Position numbers and translations under genes: made by a program. The notes beneath the pieces were generated by a model, which made no database searches, was not told where the DNA came from, and worked only from the letters and a program-made list of their open reading frames with translations. Positions 7,594 to 17,061 of a stretch of DNA of 64,000 nucleotides are shown here, piece after piece. Every line of letters starts with the position of its first letter. Position 1 is the first letter of the stretch. Source of the DNA: QALR01 sp045124015. Its GTDB lineage: Bacteria > Bacillota > Clostridia > Oscillospirales > CAG-272. The stretch lies in contig JBGVLA010000192.1 in assembly GCA_045124015.1 (NCBI GenBank), forward strand, positions 40,287 to 104,286, written 5' to 3'.

Positions 7594-8012
7594 AAAGCAA
7601 TATTTTCCTCGGTACAAAACGGCGTTTCCCTGCCGCAGGCTTTCTTCTTATCACCTTTTTGCTCGGCGGCATCGGTTACGGTCTGCTGGAGGTCATATGG
7701 CGCGGTTATACGCACCCCTCTATGATTTTTACAGGAGGATTTTGCCTCGTCGTCATATGGTTTTTGAATCGCCGCATGTTACAAACGCCGCTTCTTTTCC
7801 GTTGCTTGCTTTGTACCGCTTTCGTTACGACAACGGAATTCTTCGTCGGACTCTTGGTCAATCGTATTTTGCATCTTCATGTTTGGGATTATTCCGCTTC
7901 GAAATTTAATTTACTTGGGCAAATCTGCTTGGAGTTTTCTCTCATTTGGTTTTTGATCTGTTTTTTGCTTTCTCTTGGCATGACGATCGCTTTTCGAAGA
8001 GAGAAGATATAA
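7590..8012 (+). CDS. Membrane protein, putative ABC transporter type IV (CmpB) family
   Basis: This 140-aa protein has four predicted membrane helices. The family signature is the helix-1 stretch GGIGYGLLEVIWRGYTHPSM followed by GGFCL, with WDYS and FNLLGQICLEFSLIWFL later. Members are annotated as putative ABC-transporter type IV, without experimental support. The start is a TTG that overlaps the tepA stop (TTGA). The ribosome site AAAAGGAAG lies inside tepA. Confidence 0.78.
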   Translation: MKSNIFLGTKRRFPAAGFLLITFLLGGIGYGLLEVIWRGYTHPSMIFTGGFCLVVIWFLNRRMLQTPLLFRCLLCTAFVTTTEFFVGLLVNRILHLHVWDYSASKFNLLGQICLEFSLIWFLICFLLSLGMTIAFRREKI

Positions 8013-8159
8013 TTTTTTCAAAACATCTTTATTTTTTTGATTTTCCATGATACAATATAGATGTATACCTTTCTTATGCAAAACGAAAACTTGACGAAAA
8101 GAAAAAGCTGACAACCCCATATCATACAGAAAATCAAAAAATTAAGGATCAATAAAAAC

Positions 8160-9329
8160 ATGAAAACAAACGCTCCCGTCTCTGTTCGTGCCATCGATAT
8201 TTACGATGAACAAAAAATCACGGATATCCTCCGCGATCAAATGAACACCCTCGGATATGACAAAGCCTTTTTCGAAAGCAAAAAAGTCGTGATCAAGCCC
8301 AATCTCGTCATGAAAAAAGCACCCGATGCCGCCGCTACGACCCATCCCGCCGTGCTTTCGGCACTGCTTACCGTTCTGAAGGAAAAAGGCGTTTCCCCTC
8401 TGATCGCGGAAAGCCCCGGCGGACTTTATAACCGTCAGCGTCTTGAGGGCGTATATCGTATGTGCGGAATCGCCGAGGTTGCCGATCGGCATGGCGCGGA
8501 GCTGAATTATGATACCGAAGCCGTCTTCCTACCCTTTCCGAACGGAAAGACGGTCAAACAATTTCACGTGATCCGTCCGATCGCGGAAGCAGACGTCGTC
8601 ATTGACCTTTGCAAGCTCAAAAGTCATGGACTTACCAAAATGAGCGCCGCCATCAAAAACTTTTTCGGCGTCATCCCCGGTGTCGAAAAATTTGAAATGC
8701 ACGCGACTTTCCCCGATTATAAGGATTTCGGCAGCATGATCTGCGATCTTTGCCAGATGCTTTGCGAGCAAAAGGAGATCATCGCCATCACCGATGCCAT
8801 CGTCGGCATGGAAGGCGACGGTCCGACCTCGGGAACACCGCGAAAGATCGGAGCGCTTCTTATGAGCGCAAATCCCTTTGCATCCGATATCGTCGGGGAA
8901 ACGCTTCTCGGCTTTGAAAATACCGTTCCGATCGTCAGAGAAGCTGCCGCGCGCGGACTTTGTCCCACGGATATTTCAGGCGTAACACTTCTTGGCGATG
9001 ACATAGGACCGCTTTGCATCTCCGATTTTAAGGAACCCGAAACCGCGGAAAACCGCGCGACCTCAACGCTTTCGTTCTTTTCCAGCGGAAAATGGGGCAG
9101 ATTTTTCATGCCCCGTCCGAAAGCTGTCCCCGATAAATGTCGAGGTTGCGGAGAATGTGTCGCATCCTGTCCTCAGCATACCATTGAGCTTGTGCCGCAT
9201 CACGGCAGAAAGATCGCAAAGGTGCACCACGCAAGCTGTATCCGTTGCTATTGCTGTCAGGAGCTTTGCCCCTTTGCGGCAATCGAGATCAAGAAAAATT
9301 TACTCATTAAAATTGCAAGCCGAATTTAA
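8160..9329 (+). CDS. DUF362 protein with C-terminal two-cluster ferredoxin domain
   Basis: The 389-aa protein has an N-terminal DUF362 domain: KKVVIKPNLVMKKAPDAAAT, ADVVIDLCKLKSHGLTKMS, AIKNFFGVIPG. The C-terminus carries two 4Fe-4S motifs, CRGCGECVASCP and CIRCYCCQELCP. No signal peptide is seen, so it is cytoplasmic. DUF362-ferredoxin proteins are common in anaerobes and are thought to act in redox or cluster chemistry, but no reaction is assigned. ispE follows 19 nt later, so the two are probably cotranscribed. Confidence 0.88.
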   Translation: MKTNAPVSVRAIDIYDEQKITDILRDQMNTLGYDKAFFESKKVVIKPNLVMKKAPDAAATTHPAVLSALLTVLKEKGVSPLIAESPGGLYNRQRLEGVYRMCGIAEVADRHGAELNYDTEAVFLPFPNGKTVKQFHVIRPIAEADVVIDLCKLKSHGLTKMSAAIKNFFGVIPGVEKFEMHATFPDYKDFGSMICDLCQMLCEQKEIIAITDAIVGMEGDGPTSGTPRKIGALLMSANPFASDIVGETLLGFENTVPIVREAAARGLCPTDISGVTLLGDDIGPLCISDFKEPETAENRATSTLSFFSSGKWGRFFMPRPKAVPDKCRGCGECVASCPQHTIELVPHHGRKIAKVHHASCIRCYCCQELCPFAAIEIKKNLLIKIASRI

Positions 9330-9348
9330 GCATCAAAGGAGATTACAT

Positions 9349-10236
9349 ATGACAACCGTATCGATCCTCGCGCCCGCAAAAATCAATCTGTATCTCAACG
9401 TGGCAGGCAAACGCCCGAACGGATATCACGATATCGAATCCGTGATGCAATCCATCAGCCTTTTTGACCGTTTGGATATCAGAAAAACCGACTGTGTTCA
9501 TGGCAAAAGCATCAAGCTGGAATGTCATGGACTTCCGATTCCCGATGGAGAGGGCAATCTCGTTTACCGTGCGGCAGAACGCTTTTTTGAAGCGACGGGC
9601 ATAGAATATTATGATGTTTTCTTTACCATTCAAAAAAACATCCCCACAGAGGCAGGTCTTGGCGGCGGTTCTGCGGATGCGGCGGCGGCAATCCTTGCGC
9701 TTGACCGTCTGTATCACACAGGTCTTTCTATGGACGAAATGTGCAAGATCGGTGTCAAGGTCGGCGCGGATATCCCGTTTTGTATTCAAAAAGGCACGTC
9801 TACTGCCGAGGGCATCGGCGATATCATGAATCCGATCGAATCGATGCCGAAATGCTCGCTCGTCGTTGCCATGCCCAAAGGAGGCAAGGTCAGCACAGCG
9901 GAAGCATACCGCAGAATCGATGCGCTTCCGAGCGGTGCCGACGTTTCGTTTGCCGATTTTCTTTCTGCTATGAAAAACGGCGATCTTTTCGAAATTACCG
10001 CTAAAATGTATAATAAATTCGAGCTGATCACCCCCGAGGAAACAGGCTCGACCGCCCTTGTCAAAACGATGCTTTCGCTTGGTGCCATCGGCGCACGCAT
10101 GAGCGGAAGCGGCGCTTCCGTCTTCGGCGTTTTTCCTGATGCGGAGGCGGCGAAAAAAGCATTTGACACACTTCCCGAGGATATGCAGAAATTTATCTGC
10201 GAGCCGATTTCGGCGGAATATCCCTGTTTTCTTTGA
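9349..10236 (+). CDS. ispE: 4-(cytidine 5'-diphospho)-2-C-methyl-D-erythritol kinase
   Basis: IspE phosphorylates CDP-methylerythritol with ATP in the MEP isoprenoid pathway. At 295 aa it is normal length for a GHMP kinase. Motifs are PAKINLYLNVAGKRPNGYHD at the start, PTEAGLGGGSADAAA for ATP binding and RMSGSGASVFGVF for the third GHMP motif. ATG 9349 has AAAGGAG upstream; longer in-frame starts lie inside the preceding gene. A terminator follows at 10326. Confidence 0.96.
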   Translation: MTTVSILAPAKINLYLNVAGKRPNGYHDIESVMQSISLFDRLDIRKTDCVHGKSIKLECHGLPIPDGEGNLVYRAAERFFEATGIEYYDVFFTIQKNIPTEAGLGGGSADAAAAILALDRLYHTGLSMDEMCKIGVKVGADIPFCIQKGTSTAEGIGDIMNPIESMPKCSLVVAMPKGGKVSTAEAYRRIDALPSGADVSFADFLSAMKNGDLFEITAKMYNKFELITPEETGSTALVKTMLSLGAIGARMSGSGASVFGVFPDAEAAKKAFDTLPEDMQKFICEPISAEYPCFL

Positions 10237-10325
10237 ACCCGACCGATAAGCGCATCCAAAATCGGGATTTTCATACCGTCTTTTGATAGAAGATAAATAA
10301 AAACAGAAAAAAATCGATTAAACCA

Positions 10326-10357
10326 AAAGGACAGAGATTGTAAAATCTCTGTCCTTT
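10326..10357 (+). terminator. Terminator downstream of ispE
   Basis: A 14-bp perfect stem (AAAGGACAGAGATT with its complement) has a GTAA loop. Its 3' arm ends in CCTTTGTG, only a modest T-tract. The rest of the 248-bp gap between ispE and the SGNH gene shows no other feature. Confidence 0.65.
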
Positions 10358-10484
10358 GTGTATCCCGAAAAACGAGCAAAAATCATCCGGTCAAGGGCGA
10401 TGAAGCACGAGAAAGCAAGAATTCTTTCTCTCATCAAGAAAAGCGCTTATACCCTCGAATTTTTGTCGATATCTGACTTTCGTA

Positions 10485-11468
10485 TCAAAAATCGCAAATT
10501 GCTCTTACGAAATTCTCTGCATAGAATGAAAACCCAAGATCATTGGGGTGAAGCGTCAGATCGGAATAAAATGCGGAAAGGTGCGGAACAAGTTTTTGCC
10601 CATCGATGTGGAAAAGTCCGCATTCCTCGGCAAGCGCACCAAGCGCCTTTGCTGAGGCGAAAAATTCACCGACAGGGCTTTCATCCTTATCCGTTTCTCC
10701 GCGCCAAATGGGGGAGATATACGCGATCTGCGCCTCGGGAAAAACATCTCTTGCCCGGAGGAAGAATCGTTCGGCATTCTCCAAGAACTGCGCGCGGCTC
10801 TCGCATTTTGCCCAATCATTCGTGCCGTAAGCAATCACGACAAGCTCGGGCGCATACGGCAGCGCTGCGTCTAAAATATGCTCGTCGAAAATCTCACTGC
10901 CGATGGCTTGGTTGAGCACCTCGGCATTCATGACCCTTGCCACGCGATTCACATATGACATCGAGGGATAGATCGCATCATAGCCTTGCGTGATGGAATC
11001 TCCCACAAAATAAAATTTGCGCACTTTTTTTACGGGTTCTAACATCGTCGCGCCATGAAGCTCCACGTTGTAAAGCGTTGTCATCATGAGATTCGGCAAA
11101 TACAGCGTGATATGATGTTTACCTTCGGGAATCATAAATTCTGCGTGTCCGCGTGCACAAGCCGTCTTTTTTTCGGCATCATAATGATCGGTCATCACGC
11201 CATCCACATAAAAATCAAAATGATAAAAACGACGGCTCGATGCTTCTCGCATAAACCAATCAAAGGAAAGCTTATCGGCATCGGTGATAAAATCCAGCGT
11301 CATCGATGCCGTGGCAAAGGTCTTTTTCAGAAGCTCTCCGCCGTTTTTTTGAGCATAAAGCGCCGTTTGTTTTTCGGTAAAACGAGAAAAATGAATTTCT
11401 CCGTTTTCTTCCCATGTTCTGACCGCTCCCGTGATGATGGAGGAAAGGTCTTTTTCTTCTAAAATCAT
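10485..11468 (-). CDS. SGNH/GDSL hydrolase, likely carbohydrate esterase
   Basis: This 327-aa protein has an N-terminal beta-rich domain (about residues 1-145) and an SGNH hydrolase domain. GDSITQGYD holds the nucleophile Ser, GTNDWA the Asn of block III, and DLTLHPND the Asp-x-x-His pair. The architecture resembles intracellular acetyl-xylan or rhamnogalacturonan-type deacetylases. No signal peptide is seen. The neighbour upstream on the same strand is a GH28 protein, so deacetylation of pectic fragments is a reasonable guess; the substrate is not shown by sequence. Confidence 0.85.
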   Translation of the reverse strand: MILEEKDLSSIITGAVRTWEENGEIHFSRFTEKQTALYAQKNGGELLKKTFATASMTLDFITDADKLSFDWFMREASSRRFYHFDFYVDGVMTDHYDAEKKTACARGHAEFMIPEGKHHITLYLPNLMMTTLYNVELHGATMLEPVKKVRKFYFVGDSITQGYDAIYPSMSYVNRVARVMNAEVLNQAIGSEIFDEHILDAALPYAPELVVIAYGTNDWAKCESRAQFLENAERFFLRARDVFPEAQIAYISPIWRGETDKDESPVGEFFASAKALGALAEECGLFHIDGQKLVPHLSAFYSDLTLHPNDLGFSFYAENFVRAICDF

Positions 11469-11513
11469 GTGATACCTCTGTTTTTATTTTTTAACTTAAA
11501 TCATCTTATCTTA

Positions 11514-11542
11514 AAAACCGCAGAGAAAATCTCTGCGGTTTT
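11514..11542. terminator. Terminator after the GH28 gene
   Basis: A 13-bp stem (AAAACCGCAGAGA with its complement) has an AAA loop and T-runs on both sides. It lies 15 bp after the GH28 stop, so the GH28 and SGNH genes are probably separate transcripts. Confidence 0.85.
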
Positions 11543-11556
11543 TATAAAACACGTGC

Positions 11557-14457
11557 TTAATCCTCGTAATCAAAATATGCGATCTCGGGACGTGCATCTT
11601 CTTTGTCAAGCGTAATATTGCAGTTCACGACCTTGAAATTCTTCGCATAGCGAACGGTAAATTTCGAGCCTGCGGAAGGTCCGTGTCTGTCATATTCGGG
11701 ATAACGCTTATCGATGGTTCTGGGACAACCGGGAGTTTCTGTCCAACCGCCGGGGAGGAAGAACGTACAATTTTCAAAAGTTACGTCTTCGATTCTCTGA
11801 TTTTCATTCTGACCTACGACCATGGTTTCGCGGATAAACTTGGTATGGCTGAACGGATACGGCTTTTCAAAACGGAGATCCTTGAAGAGAACGTTCTTGA
11901 TATAACCGAAGCGTTCGGGAATACCTTCCTTGCGGGGCAGACGGTTTCTGTCGCCAACGGTGATGTAAACAGGTGCACCAACGTCTGTCATATCGATGCG
12001 TTCAAAGACAACGTTTTCGACCTCAGCACCGTCAACGGTTTCGAGAGAGATACCGCAACGGTTGACGTTCTTGACGGTACAACCGCGGATATAAGCGTCT
12101 TTGAGACAATAATAAGTATCCGTACCGAATTTGATACCCGATGCCAAAGATTGGATCATCATATCGTCAACGTCGATGTTATAGCAACCAACGGGATCGG
12201 AGCTCTTGAAGCAAAGACCGTCATCGCCCGCCATGATGTTACAATTATAGATGGTCATATCGTGGCAGTCAACGGGGTCGATACCGTCGCGGTTGGGAGT
12301 ATTCATACAGTCAAGATTCAGACCGCGAAGAAGTACGTTTGCGCTGGAGAGCGGAACGACCGTCCAGAAGCAGCTGCTCTTGAAATTGATATGTTCTACG
12401 GTGATTCCCTTGGAATAGGTGATATATACGAGGTCGGGACGCGCATCTTCCACACGTCTGTCGCCAAGCGGGTCATTCATCTTGAATCTGTAACGACCGT
12501 TACCGTCAAGCATACCGCCGCCCGTTACGCGAACGTTGGAAACCTCATGACCATAAACAAGACCGCGGCCGAGCTGTCTGTGCGCGCAAAGGCTTGCATA
12601 AGGCTGCTGAAGCGGATATTCTGCGTGATCCTGTGTACCGAGAATGGTAGCCGTTCTGTCAACGAAAAGGGTCATATCGGAGCGCAGGAAAAGCTCACCC
12701 GAGAAGAATACGCCGTCATGAACGTAAACGGTACCGCCTGTGTAAGCAGCATCGTCGATCGCCTGCTGGATCGCCTTGGTGTCAAGTGTTACGCCGTCAG
12801 CCTTTGCGTTGTAAGGAGCCTTCGTAACGTCAAAAATGGGAGCGGCAGGAAGAACGCCGCGAGAGAAATCATAAGCATCATAAATGCGGATGCGGTTTAC
12901 AAGAAGCGTGGTGCCTGCTTCCGCGGTATAAACAAGACGGCAAGCCTTCTTGATCGGCTTTGTGAGTGCGAAATCCTTTGCGCGGACAGCACCGTCGATC
13001 ATAAGAGTATAGACGGATCTTTCGGTATCAATAGAAACCTTGACGTTATACCAGTTTGCGCTCGGATAATACTGCCAGTCAACAAGACCTTCGTAAAGCT
13101 CTACCCATTCGTCGCCGTTCGTTGCGTAAACGCAGTTCTTATAGAAGGCAACACGGCAAGCAACGTTACCGTTTTCATCGGTTACGGCAGGGGTCATAAC
13201 GAATTTTTCATCATCGGCATGAACCTTGGTTTCTACGGTTACAATGCCCGAAATACCGGGGAATGCATATTCAAAAGATGCATCCTTATCGTCTGCGGAA
13301 GAGAGCGCAAGGCTCTTATCGCTCGCAAACGGAAGGTCAACAAGCTCAAGCTTGGCGTTTTCTGTGCCGACAACACCGCCCTTGCCCGCCATGAATTCTT
13401 CACGAACAGCGTAAATTTCGGTGTCATCGAAAATATAAAGGTTATCGAGTGTTGCTTTGCCATCGCAGGAGAAGCCGACAGCAAGTGCATCGTCATCGGA
13501 AAGGATCTCTACGCCCTTTGCGGCAAGTCTGGTATTTGCCCAAACGTCATATTCGCCGCGGTCGGTATCGAGAACGATGCGAATTTCGATCTCTTCGCCG
13601 GGAGTGTAAGGGAGAACGTCTTCGCCATCCATCGTGCGGAGCATATCGCCGTCAAGAACGGCACCGCAGATAGCACCTCTTTCACCGAGGATCGCCGCCG
13701 CAAGAAGACCCTCTTTGCAGGAAAGCTTTGCGGTAACGACGATACGGGAGGATGTGTTTTCGATGGGATAGGAGAGATATGCGCCCTGCTCCATCGCAAC
13801 GTAGCGATCTTTTGCGTCATCTGCGCGAGAGGCGAGTGTGCAACCGTGTCCGCCGAAGCGTTCAAGTGCGTTTTCTGCGTTGAAGACCTCAACGAGGTAG
13901 CTCTTATAATCGCGGCTTTCGTAATCGGGAAGCATTTCTACGGTTACGGGAACATCAGCAATATCTTTCTTTGCAACATCGCCTTCAGGGATCGCAAGAA
14001 CGATGAAATGATTGCCTGCTTCATCCTTGATGCCGTCGATATGTACGTGAGCGCCTGTTTGATAGGATTTTTCGAAAATAACATAGGTTCTGCCGTCTGT
14101 ACCTTCGATCTTTTCGTCGGTTGCTTTGAAATCGGAGATCCATTCGGGGAATGCTACCGCGCCGTCAAGCGCTACGGCAACGGTCATATCTCTTTCCGCA
14201 AAGAAGTCGACCTCCTGCTTATCGCAGAAACCGTCTGCAGTAGAGTTGAACGTCATGATGTAATCTGCACCGATAAAGCGTTCGGGAAGACTTTTTACGG
14301 TTACGTCTTCATTGGAATGAAGCTTCGCGCCGACATTCATGTTTGCATATACGGAATACCAACCACTGGTATCCCAAGGGGAAACGAAACGACCGATCAT
14401 CGGCGCTTCGGGATAGCAAGCGCCACAGCTTGTGCGGTTATGAGGATTTGTGTTCAT
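11557..14457 (-). CDS. Large cytoplasmic GH28-family glycoside hydrolase (pectin/rhamnogalacturonan type)
   Basis: This 966-aa protein has a C-terminal GH28 beta-helix (about residues 550-960). Catalytic-region motifs are NRDGIDPVDCHD and GDDGLCFKS, followed by ASGIKFGT. The first 540 residues contain beta-sandwich segments, including two LamG-like modules. There is no signal peptide, so it acts in the cytoplasm, unlike classic polygalacturonases of 400-500 aa. ATG 14457 was preferred to the upstream TTG 14478, which overlaps the AAAGGAA site. A role on imported galacturonate- or rhamnose-containing oligosaccharides is inferred from family and the rhamnose genes in the window. Confidence 0.85.
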   Translation of the reverse strand: MNTNPHNRTSCGACYPEAPMIGRFVSPWDTSGWYSVYANMNVGAKLHSNEDVTVKSLPERFIGADYIMTFNSTADGFCDKQEVDFFAERDMTVAVALDGAVAFPEWISDFKATDEKIEGTDGRTYVIFEKSYQTGAHVHIDGIKDEAGNHFIVLAIPEGDVAKKDIADVPVTVEMLPDYESRDYKSYLVEVFNAENALERFGGHGCTLASRADDAKDRYVAMEQGAYLSYPIENTSSRIVVTAKLSCKEGLLAAAILGERGAICGAVLDGDMLRTMDGEDVLPYTPGEEIEIRIVLDTDRGEYDVWANTRLAAKGVEILSDDDALAVGFSCDGKATLDNLYIFDDTEIYAVREEFMAGKGGVVGTENAKLELVDLPFASDKSLALSSADDKDASFEYAFPGISGIVTVETKVHADDEKFVMTPAVTDENGNVACRVAFYKNCVYATNGDEWVELYEGLVDWQYYPSANWYNVKVSIDTERSVYTLMIDGAVRAKDFALTKPIKKACRLVYTAEAGTTLLVNRIRIYDAYDFSRGVLPAAPIFDVTKAPYNAKADGVTLDTKAIQQAIDDAAYTGGTVYVHDGVFFSGELFLRSDMTLFVDRTATILGTQDHAEYPLQQPYASLCAHRQLGRGLVYGHEVSNVRVTGGGMLDGNGRYRFKMNDPLGDRRVEDARPDLVYITYSKGITVEHINFKSSCFWTVVPLSSANVLLRGLNLDCMNTPNRDGIDPVDCHDMTIYNCNIMAGDDGLCFKSSDPVGCYNIDVDDMMIQSLASGIKFGTDTYYCLKDAYIRGCTVKNVNRCGISLETVDGAEVENVVFERIDMTDVGAPVYITVGDRNRLPRKEGIPERFGYIKNVLFKDLRFEKPYPFSHTKFIRETMVVGQNENQRIEDVTFENCTFFLPGGWTETPGCPRTIDKRYPEYDRHGPSAGSKFTVRYAKNFKVVNCNITLDKEDARPEIAYFDYED

Positions 14458-14581
14458 AAGAAAAACCGTTCCTTTCAAAACATTTATATATCTTATATTT
14501 TATCATATTCCATACGGCGGGATAAGGACAACCCGCTTTACTACCTGACAACATCTAAAAGTTTACTTTTGCCGCCAGATC

Positions 14582-14599
14582 CGAGCGATAAATCGCTCG
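14582..14599. repeat. Short hairpin CGAGCGAT/ATCGCTCG
   Basis: An 8-bp stem with a 2-nt spacer in the gap between the GH28 and RNase J genes. It lies just outside the inverted repeat at 14628 and may belong to the same element. Confidence 0.4.
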
Positions 14600-14627
14600 C
14601 CCTACGGGTTTCGACTGCGCCCTACCA

Positions 14628-14721
14628 TGTCATTCTGAGCGAAGTGCGGAACACAAAGTCGAAATTTTGCGCAAGCAAAATCGCGAAGCGGAATCTCGGC
14701 AGGGCTTCGCTCAAGATGACA
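14628..14721. repeat. Dispersed palindromic element with TGTCATTCTGAGCGAAG ends
   Basis: The left end TGTCATTCTGAGCGAAG and the right end CTTCGCTCAAGATGACA are near-perfect inverted repeats enclosing about 60 bp, including TTTTGCGCAAGCAAAA. Elements with these ends occur between genes in many bacteria. This fills most of the 340-bp gap 14458-14796, where no gene is seen. Confidence 0.7.
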
Positions 14722-14796
14722 GCGGGAAGGACTTTTATAAAAGTTTCGTGATTACAACGTGCTATATTGTAAGAATGTGAGGCTTTTGCCCACGCC

Positions 14797-16476
14797 TTAA
14801 ATCTCCATAATGATGGGAAGGATCATCGGCTTACGCTTGGTCTGCGAATAGATGAATTTGGAAAGGTCGTCCTTGACCTTATATTTGAGCTGTGTCCATT
14901 CGGAAACACCGCGGATGAGACAGTTATAAATGGCATCGCGCGCGATGAGGCGGATCTGCTCAATGAGTTCTTCGGATTCCTTCGCATAAACGAAGCCGCG
15001 GGAAACGATCTCGGGACCCGAAATGATATCGAGCGCCTGCTCGTCGATGGTCGCAACCACGATGATGATACCATCCTCGGAAAGATGGCGTCTGTCGCGC
15101 AGAACGACATTGCCAACGTCGCCGACACCCGTACCATCGACAAGAACGATGCCTGCAGGAACGGTACCGTTGAATTTCGCGCTGTCCGTACCAAGCTCGA
15201 GGATCTTGCCGATCTCGGAAACGAAAATATCGGAGGACGCCATACCCATGTATTCTGCCAGCTCCTTATGATGATAAAGATGATGAACCTCACCATGAAC
15301 GGGCATAAAGAATCTGGGCTTTACGAGCGCATGAATGAGCTTGAGCTCTTCTTGGCAGGCGTGGCCGGAAACGTGAACGACTGCCACACTGTCATTGAGG
15401 ACCTTAACGCCTTTTTTATAGAGTTCGTTTACGATATTGCTGATAAGCTTTTCGTTGCCGGGGATGGCAGAAGCACTGATGATGACCACGTCATCGGTAT
15501 TCAGATCCACTTTATCGTGCATATTGAATGCCATGCGGTAAAGCGCCGACATCTGCTCGCCCTGGCTGCCTGTGGAGATGATGACCATCTTCTCGGGCGG
15601 ATATTTTCGGATCTCGGAAATATCCACAAGCACGCCCTCGGGAACGTTCATATAGCCAAGCTCGACCGCCGCGGAAACGATATTGATCATGCTTCTGCCC
15701 GTAACGGCAACCTTTCTGCCGTGCTTGACCGCCATATCCATGATCTGCTGAACGCGGTGAACGTTCGAGGAGAAGGTGGCAACGACGATGCGTTTTCTCT
15801 CATATTCCGAGAAGAATTTTTCAAAGGATTCACCGACCTTTCGTTCGGACGGTGTATATCCGGGTCGTTCGGCATTCGTGGATTCCGCCATGAGAAGAAG
15901 AACGCCTTCTCTGCCGAGCTCACCAAAACGGGTAAGGTCGATCATTTCGCCATCGATAGAGGTGGAATCGATCTTAAAGTCGCCCGTATGCACGACCATG
16001 CCGACAGGCGTCTTGATCGCAAGTGCGCAAGCATCTGCGATAGAGTGGTTGACGTGAATGAATTCAACCTCAAAAAGCCCAAGTTTGATTTTATCGCCCG
16101 CCTGTACGCAGTGCATTTCAGGTTCAAAATCAAAAACGTGTTCTTGGAATTTATTTTCAAGGATGCCGAGCGTCAAACGTGTGCCATAGATCGGCACGTT
16201 GAGCTTTTGCAGCAGATACGGAATACCGCCGATATGGTCTTCATGACCGTGTGTAAGGACAACGCCCTTGATCTTATCCGCATTGCTAACAAGATAACTG
16301 ACATCGGGAACGACGAGGTCAATGCCGAGCATATCATCGTTCGGAAATCCAAGACCGCAATCCACAATGAGTATATTATCGCTATATTCCAAAACGGTAA
16401 TATTCTTTCCGACTTCGCCAAGACCTCCGAGAGGGATGACGCGAAGTTTTTTGAGTTTTCCTTTGGTTCTCGCCAT
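14797..16476 (-). CDS. rnj: Ribonuclease J
   Basis: RNase J is a metallo-beta-lactamase/beta-CASP nuclease with 5'-3' exo- and endonuclease activity in mRNA decay and rRNA maturation. The 559-aa protein has the metal-binding THGHEDHIGG (H76, H78, D80, H81), HVNHSIADA, HTGDFKID and the late VHVSGHA and MPVHGE motifs. The start at 16476 follows AAAGGG at about 11 nt; the longer frame lacks a site. A leader of about 360 nt precedes it. Confidence 0.96.
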   Translation of the reverse strand: MARTKGKLKKLRVIPLGGLGEVGKNITVLEYSDNILIVDCGLGFPNDDMLGIDLVVPDVSYLVSNADKIKGVVLTHGHEDHIGGIPYLLQKLNVPIYGTRLTLGILENKFQEHVFDFEPEMHCVQAGDKIKLGLFEVEFIHVNHSIADACALAIKTPVGMVVHTGDFKIDSTSIDGEMIDLTRFGELGREGVLLLMAESTNAERPGYTPSERKVGESFEKFFSEYERKRIVVATFSSNVHRVQQIMDMAVKHGRKVAVTGRSMINIVSAAVELGYMNVPEGVLVDISEIRKYPPEKMVIISTGSQGEQMSALYRMAFNMHDKVDLNTDDVVIISASAIPGNEKLISNIVNELYKKGVKVLNDSVAVVHVSGHACQEELKLIHALVKPRFFMPVHGEVHHLYHHKELAEYMGMASSDIFVSEIGKILELGTDSAKFNGTVPAGIVLVDGTGVGDVGNVVLRDRRHLSEDGIIIVVATIDEQALDIISGPEIVSRGFVYAKESEELIEQIRLIARDAIYNCLIRGVSEWTQLKYKVKDDLSKFIYSQTKRKPMILPIIMEI

Positions 16477-16837
16477 AAATAAATTAACCCTTTCTTTCAA
16501 AATTTTTTTATAATATAAAAACAAAGAATCTCGAAGGACATAAAAAGGGTACGGGAAAAAACACGGCGCAAATGCTCCGCTTATACCGTATATGGAATAT
16601 GGAATTCTAACCGTATCCGCTTTTTCCCTTGATATGCCGAATCGAGCAATAATCTGAGTTCAATATGTATCGCGCAGACATGAAACACGCCCAACCGTCT
16701 CACATCCGCACGAAAGATATGAAGTTTTCACATGAGCATCCGAAAAACCGCGAGCTCCTTTGCGTTCTTCGAATGCTATCTATATTGTGTTCAAATTATT
16801 TACGTTCAAAACGACGAAAGCGAATCTTTCATCTCTA
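16477..16837 (-). other. Long untranslated leader of rnj
   Basis: A promoter at 16844-16872 would start transcription near 16837, leaving about 360 nt before the rnj start codon. No credible coding frame is seen. The part nearest the gene holds several small inverted repeats around CGGTATAAGCGGAGC and CCGTATCCGC. It could be a regulatory leader; no known riboswitch was recognised. The rest of the gap up to 17061 shows nothing further. Confidence 0.45.
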
Positions 16838-16843
16838 ACTTAT

Positions 16844-16872
16844 AGTATACACCCTTTTTTGTTTTTTAGCAA
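16844..16872 (-). promoter_or_regulatory. Promoter for rnj
   Basis: TTGCTA and TATACT are separated by 17 bp on the minus strand, and TGTATACT gives an extended -10 element. Confidence 0.6.
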
Positions 16873-17061
16873 TAGGTTTCGCATTTTTTCTTGACCGCAT
16901 TTTCTGATATCCCGGGAAATCACGACAGAGCGATCTTGCCGCTTGATCAAGCGAGAAAACGCACTTGGTCTCGCCCCGGAAACGGAGGATATGGAATATT
17001 TCTCCTGATCTTGGCAAAAATAAAAAAGTAACGAATAATTTTGAAAGGAATCTTTTGAAAA

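Noticed and set aside
9157..9348. Upstream extension of ispE inside the DUF362 gene
   Set aside because: It overlaps the ferredoxin motifs in another frame; IspE homologs begin at the MTTVSILAPAKINLYL start.
11683..14751. Open frame of about 1,020 codons on the + strand opposite the GH28 gene
   Set aside because: It is fully antisense to a protein with clear GH28 motifs; its translation has no recognisable domain, and the frame is a by-product of codon bias.
16525..17061. Possible tRNA or small structured RNA gene in the rnj upstream gap
   Set aside because: No cloverleaf, SRP-type, 6S or RNase P landmarks could be found; only a promoter and a leader are supported.
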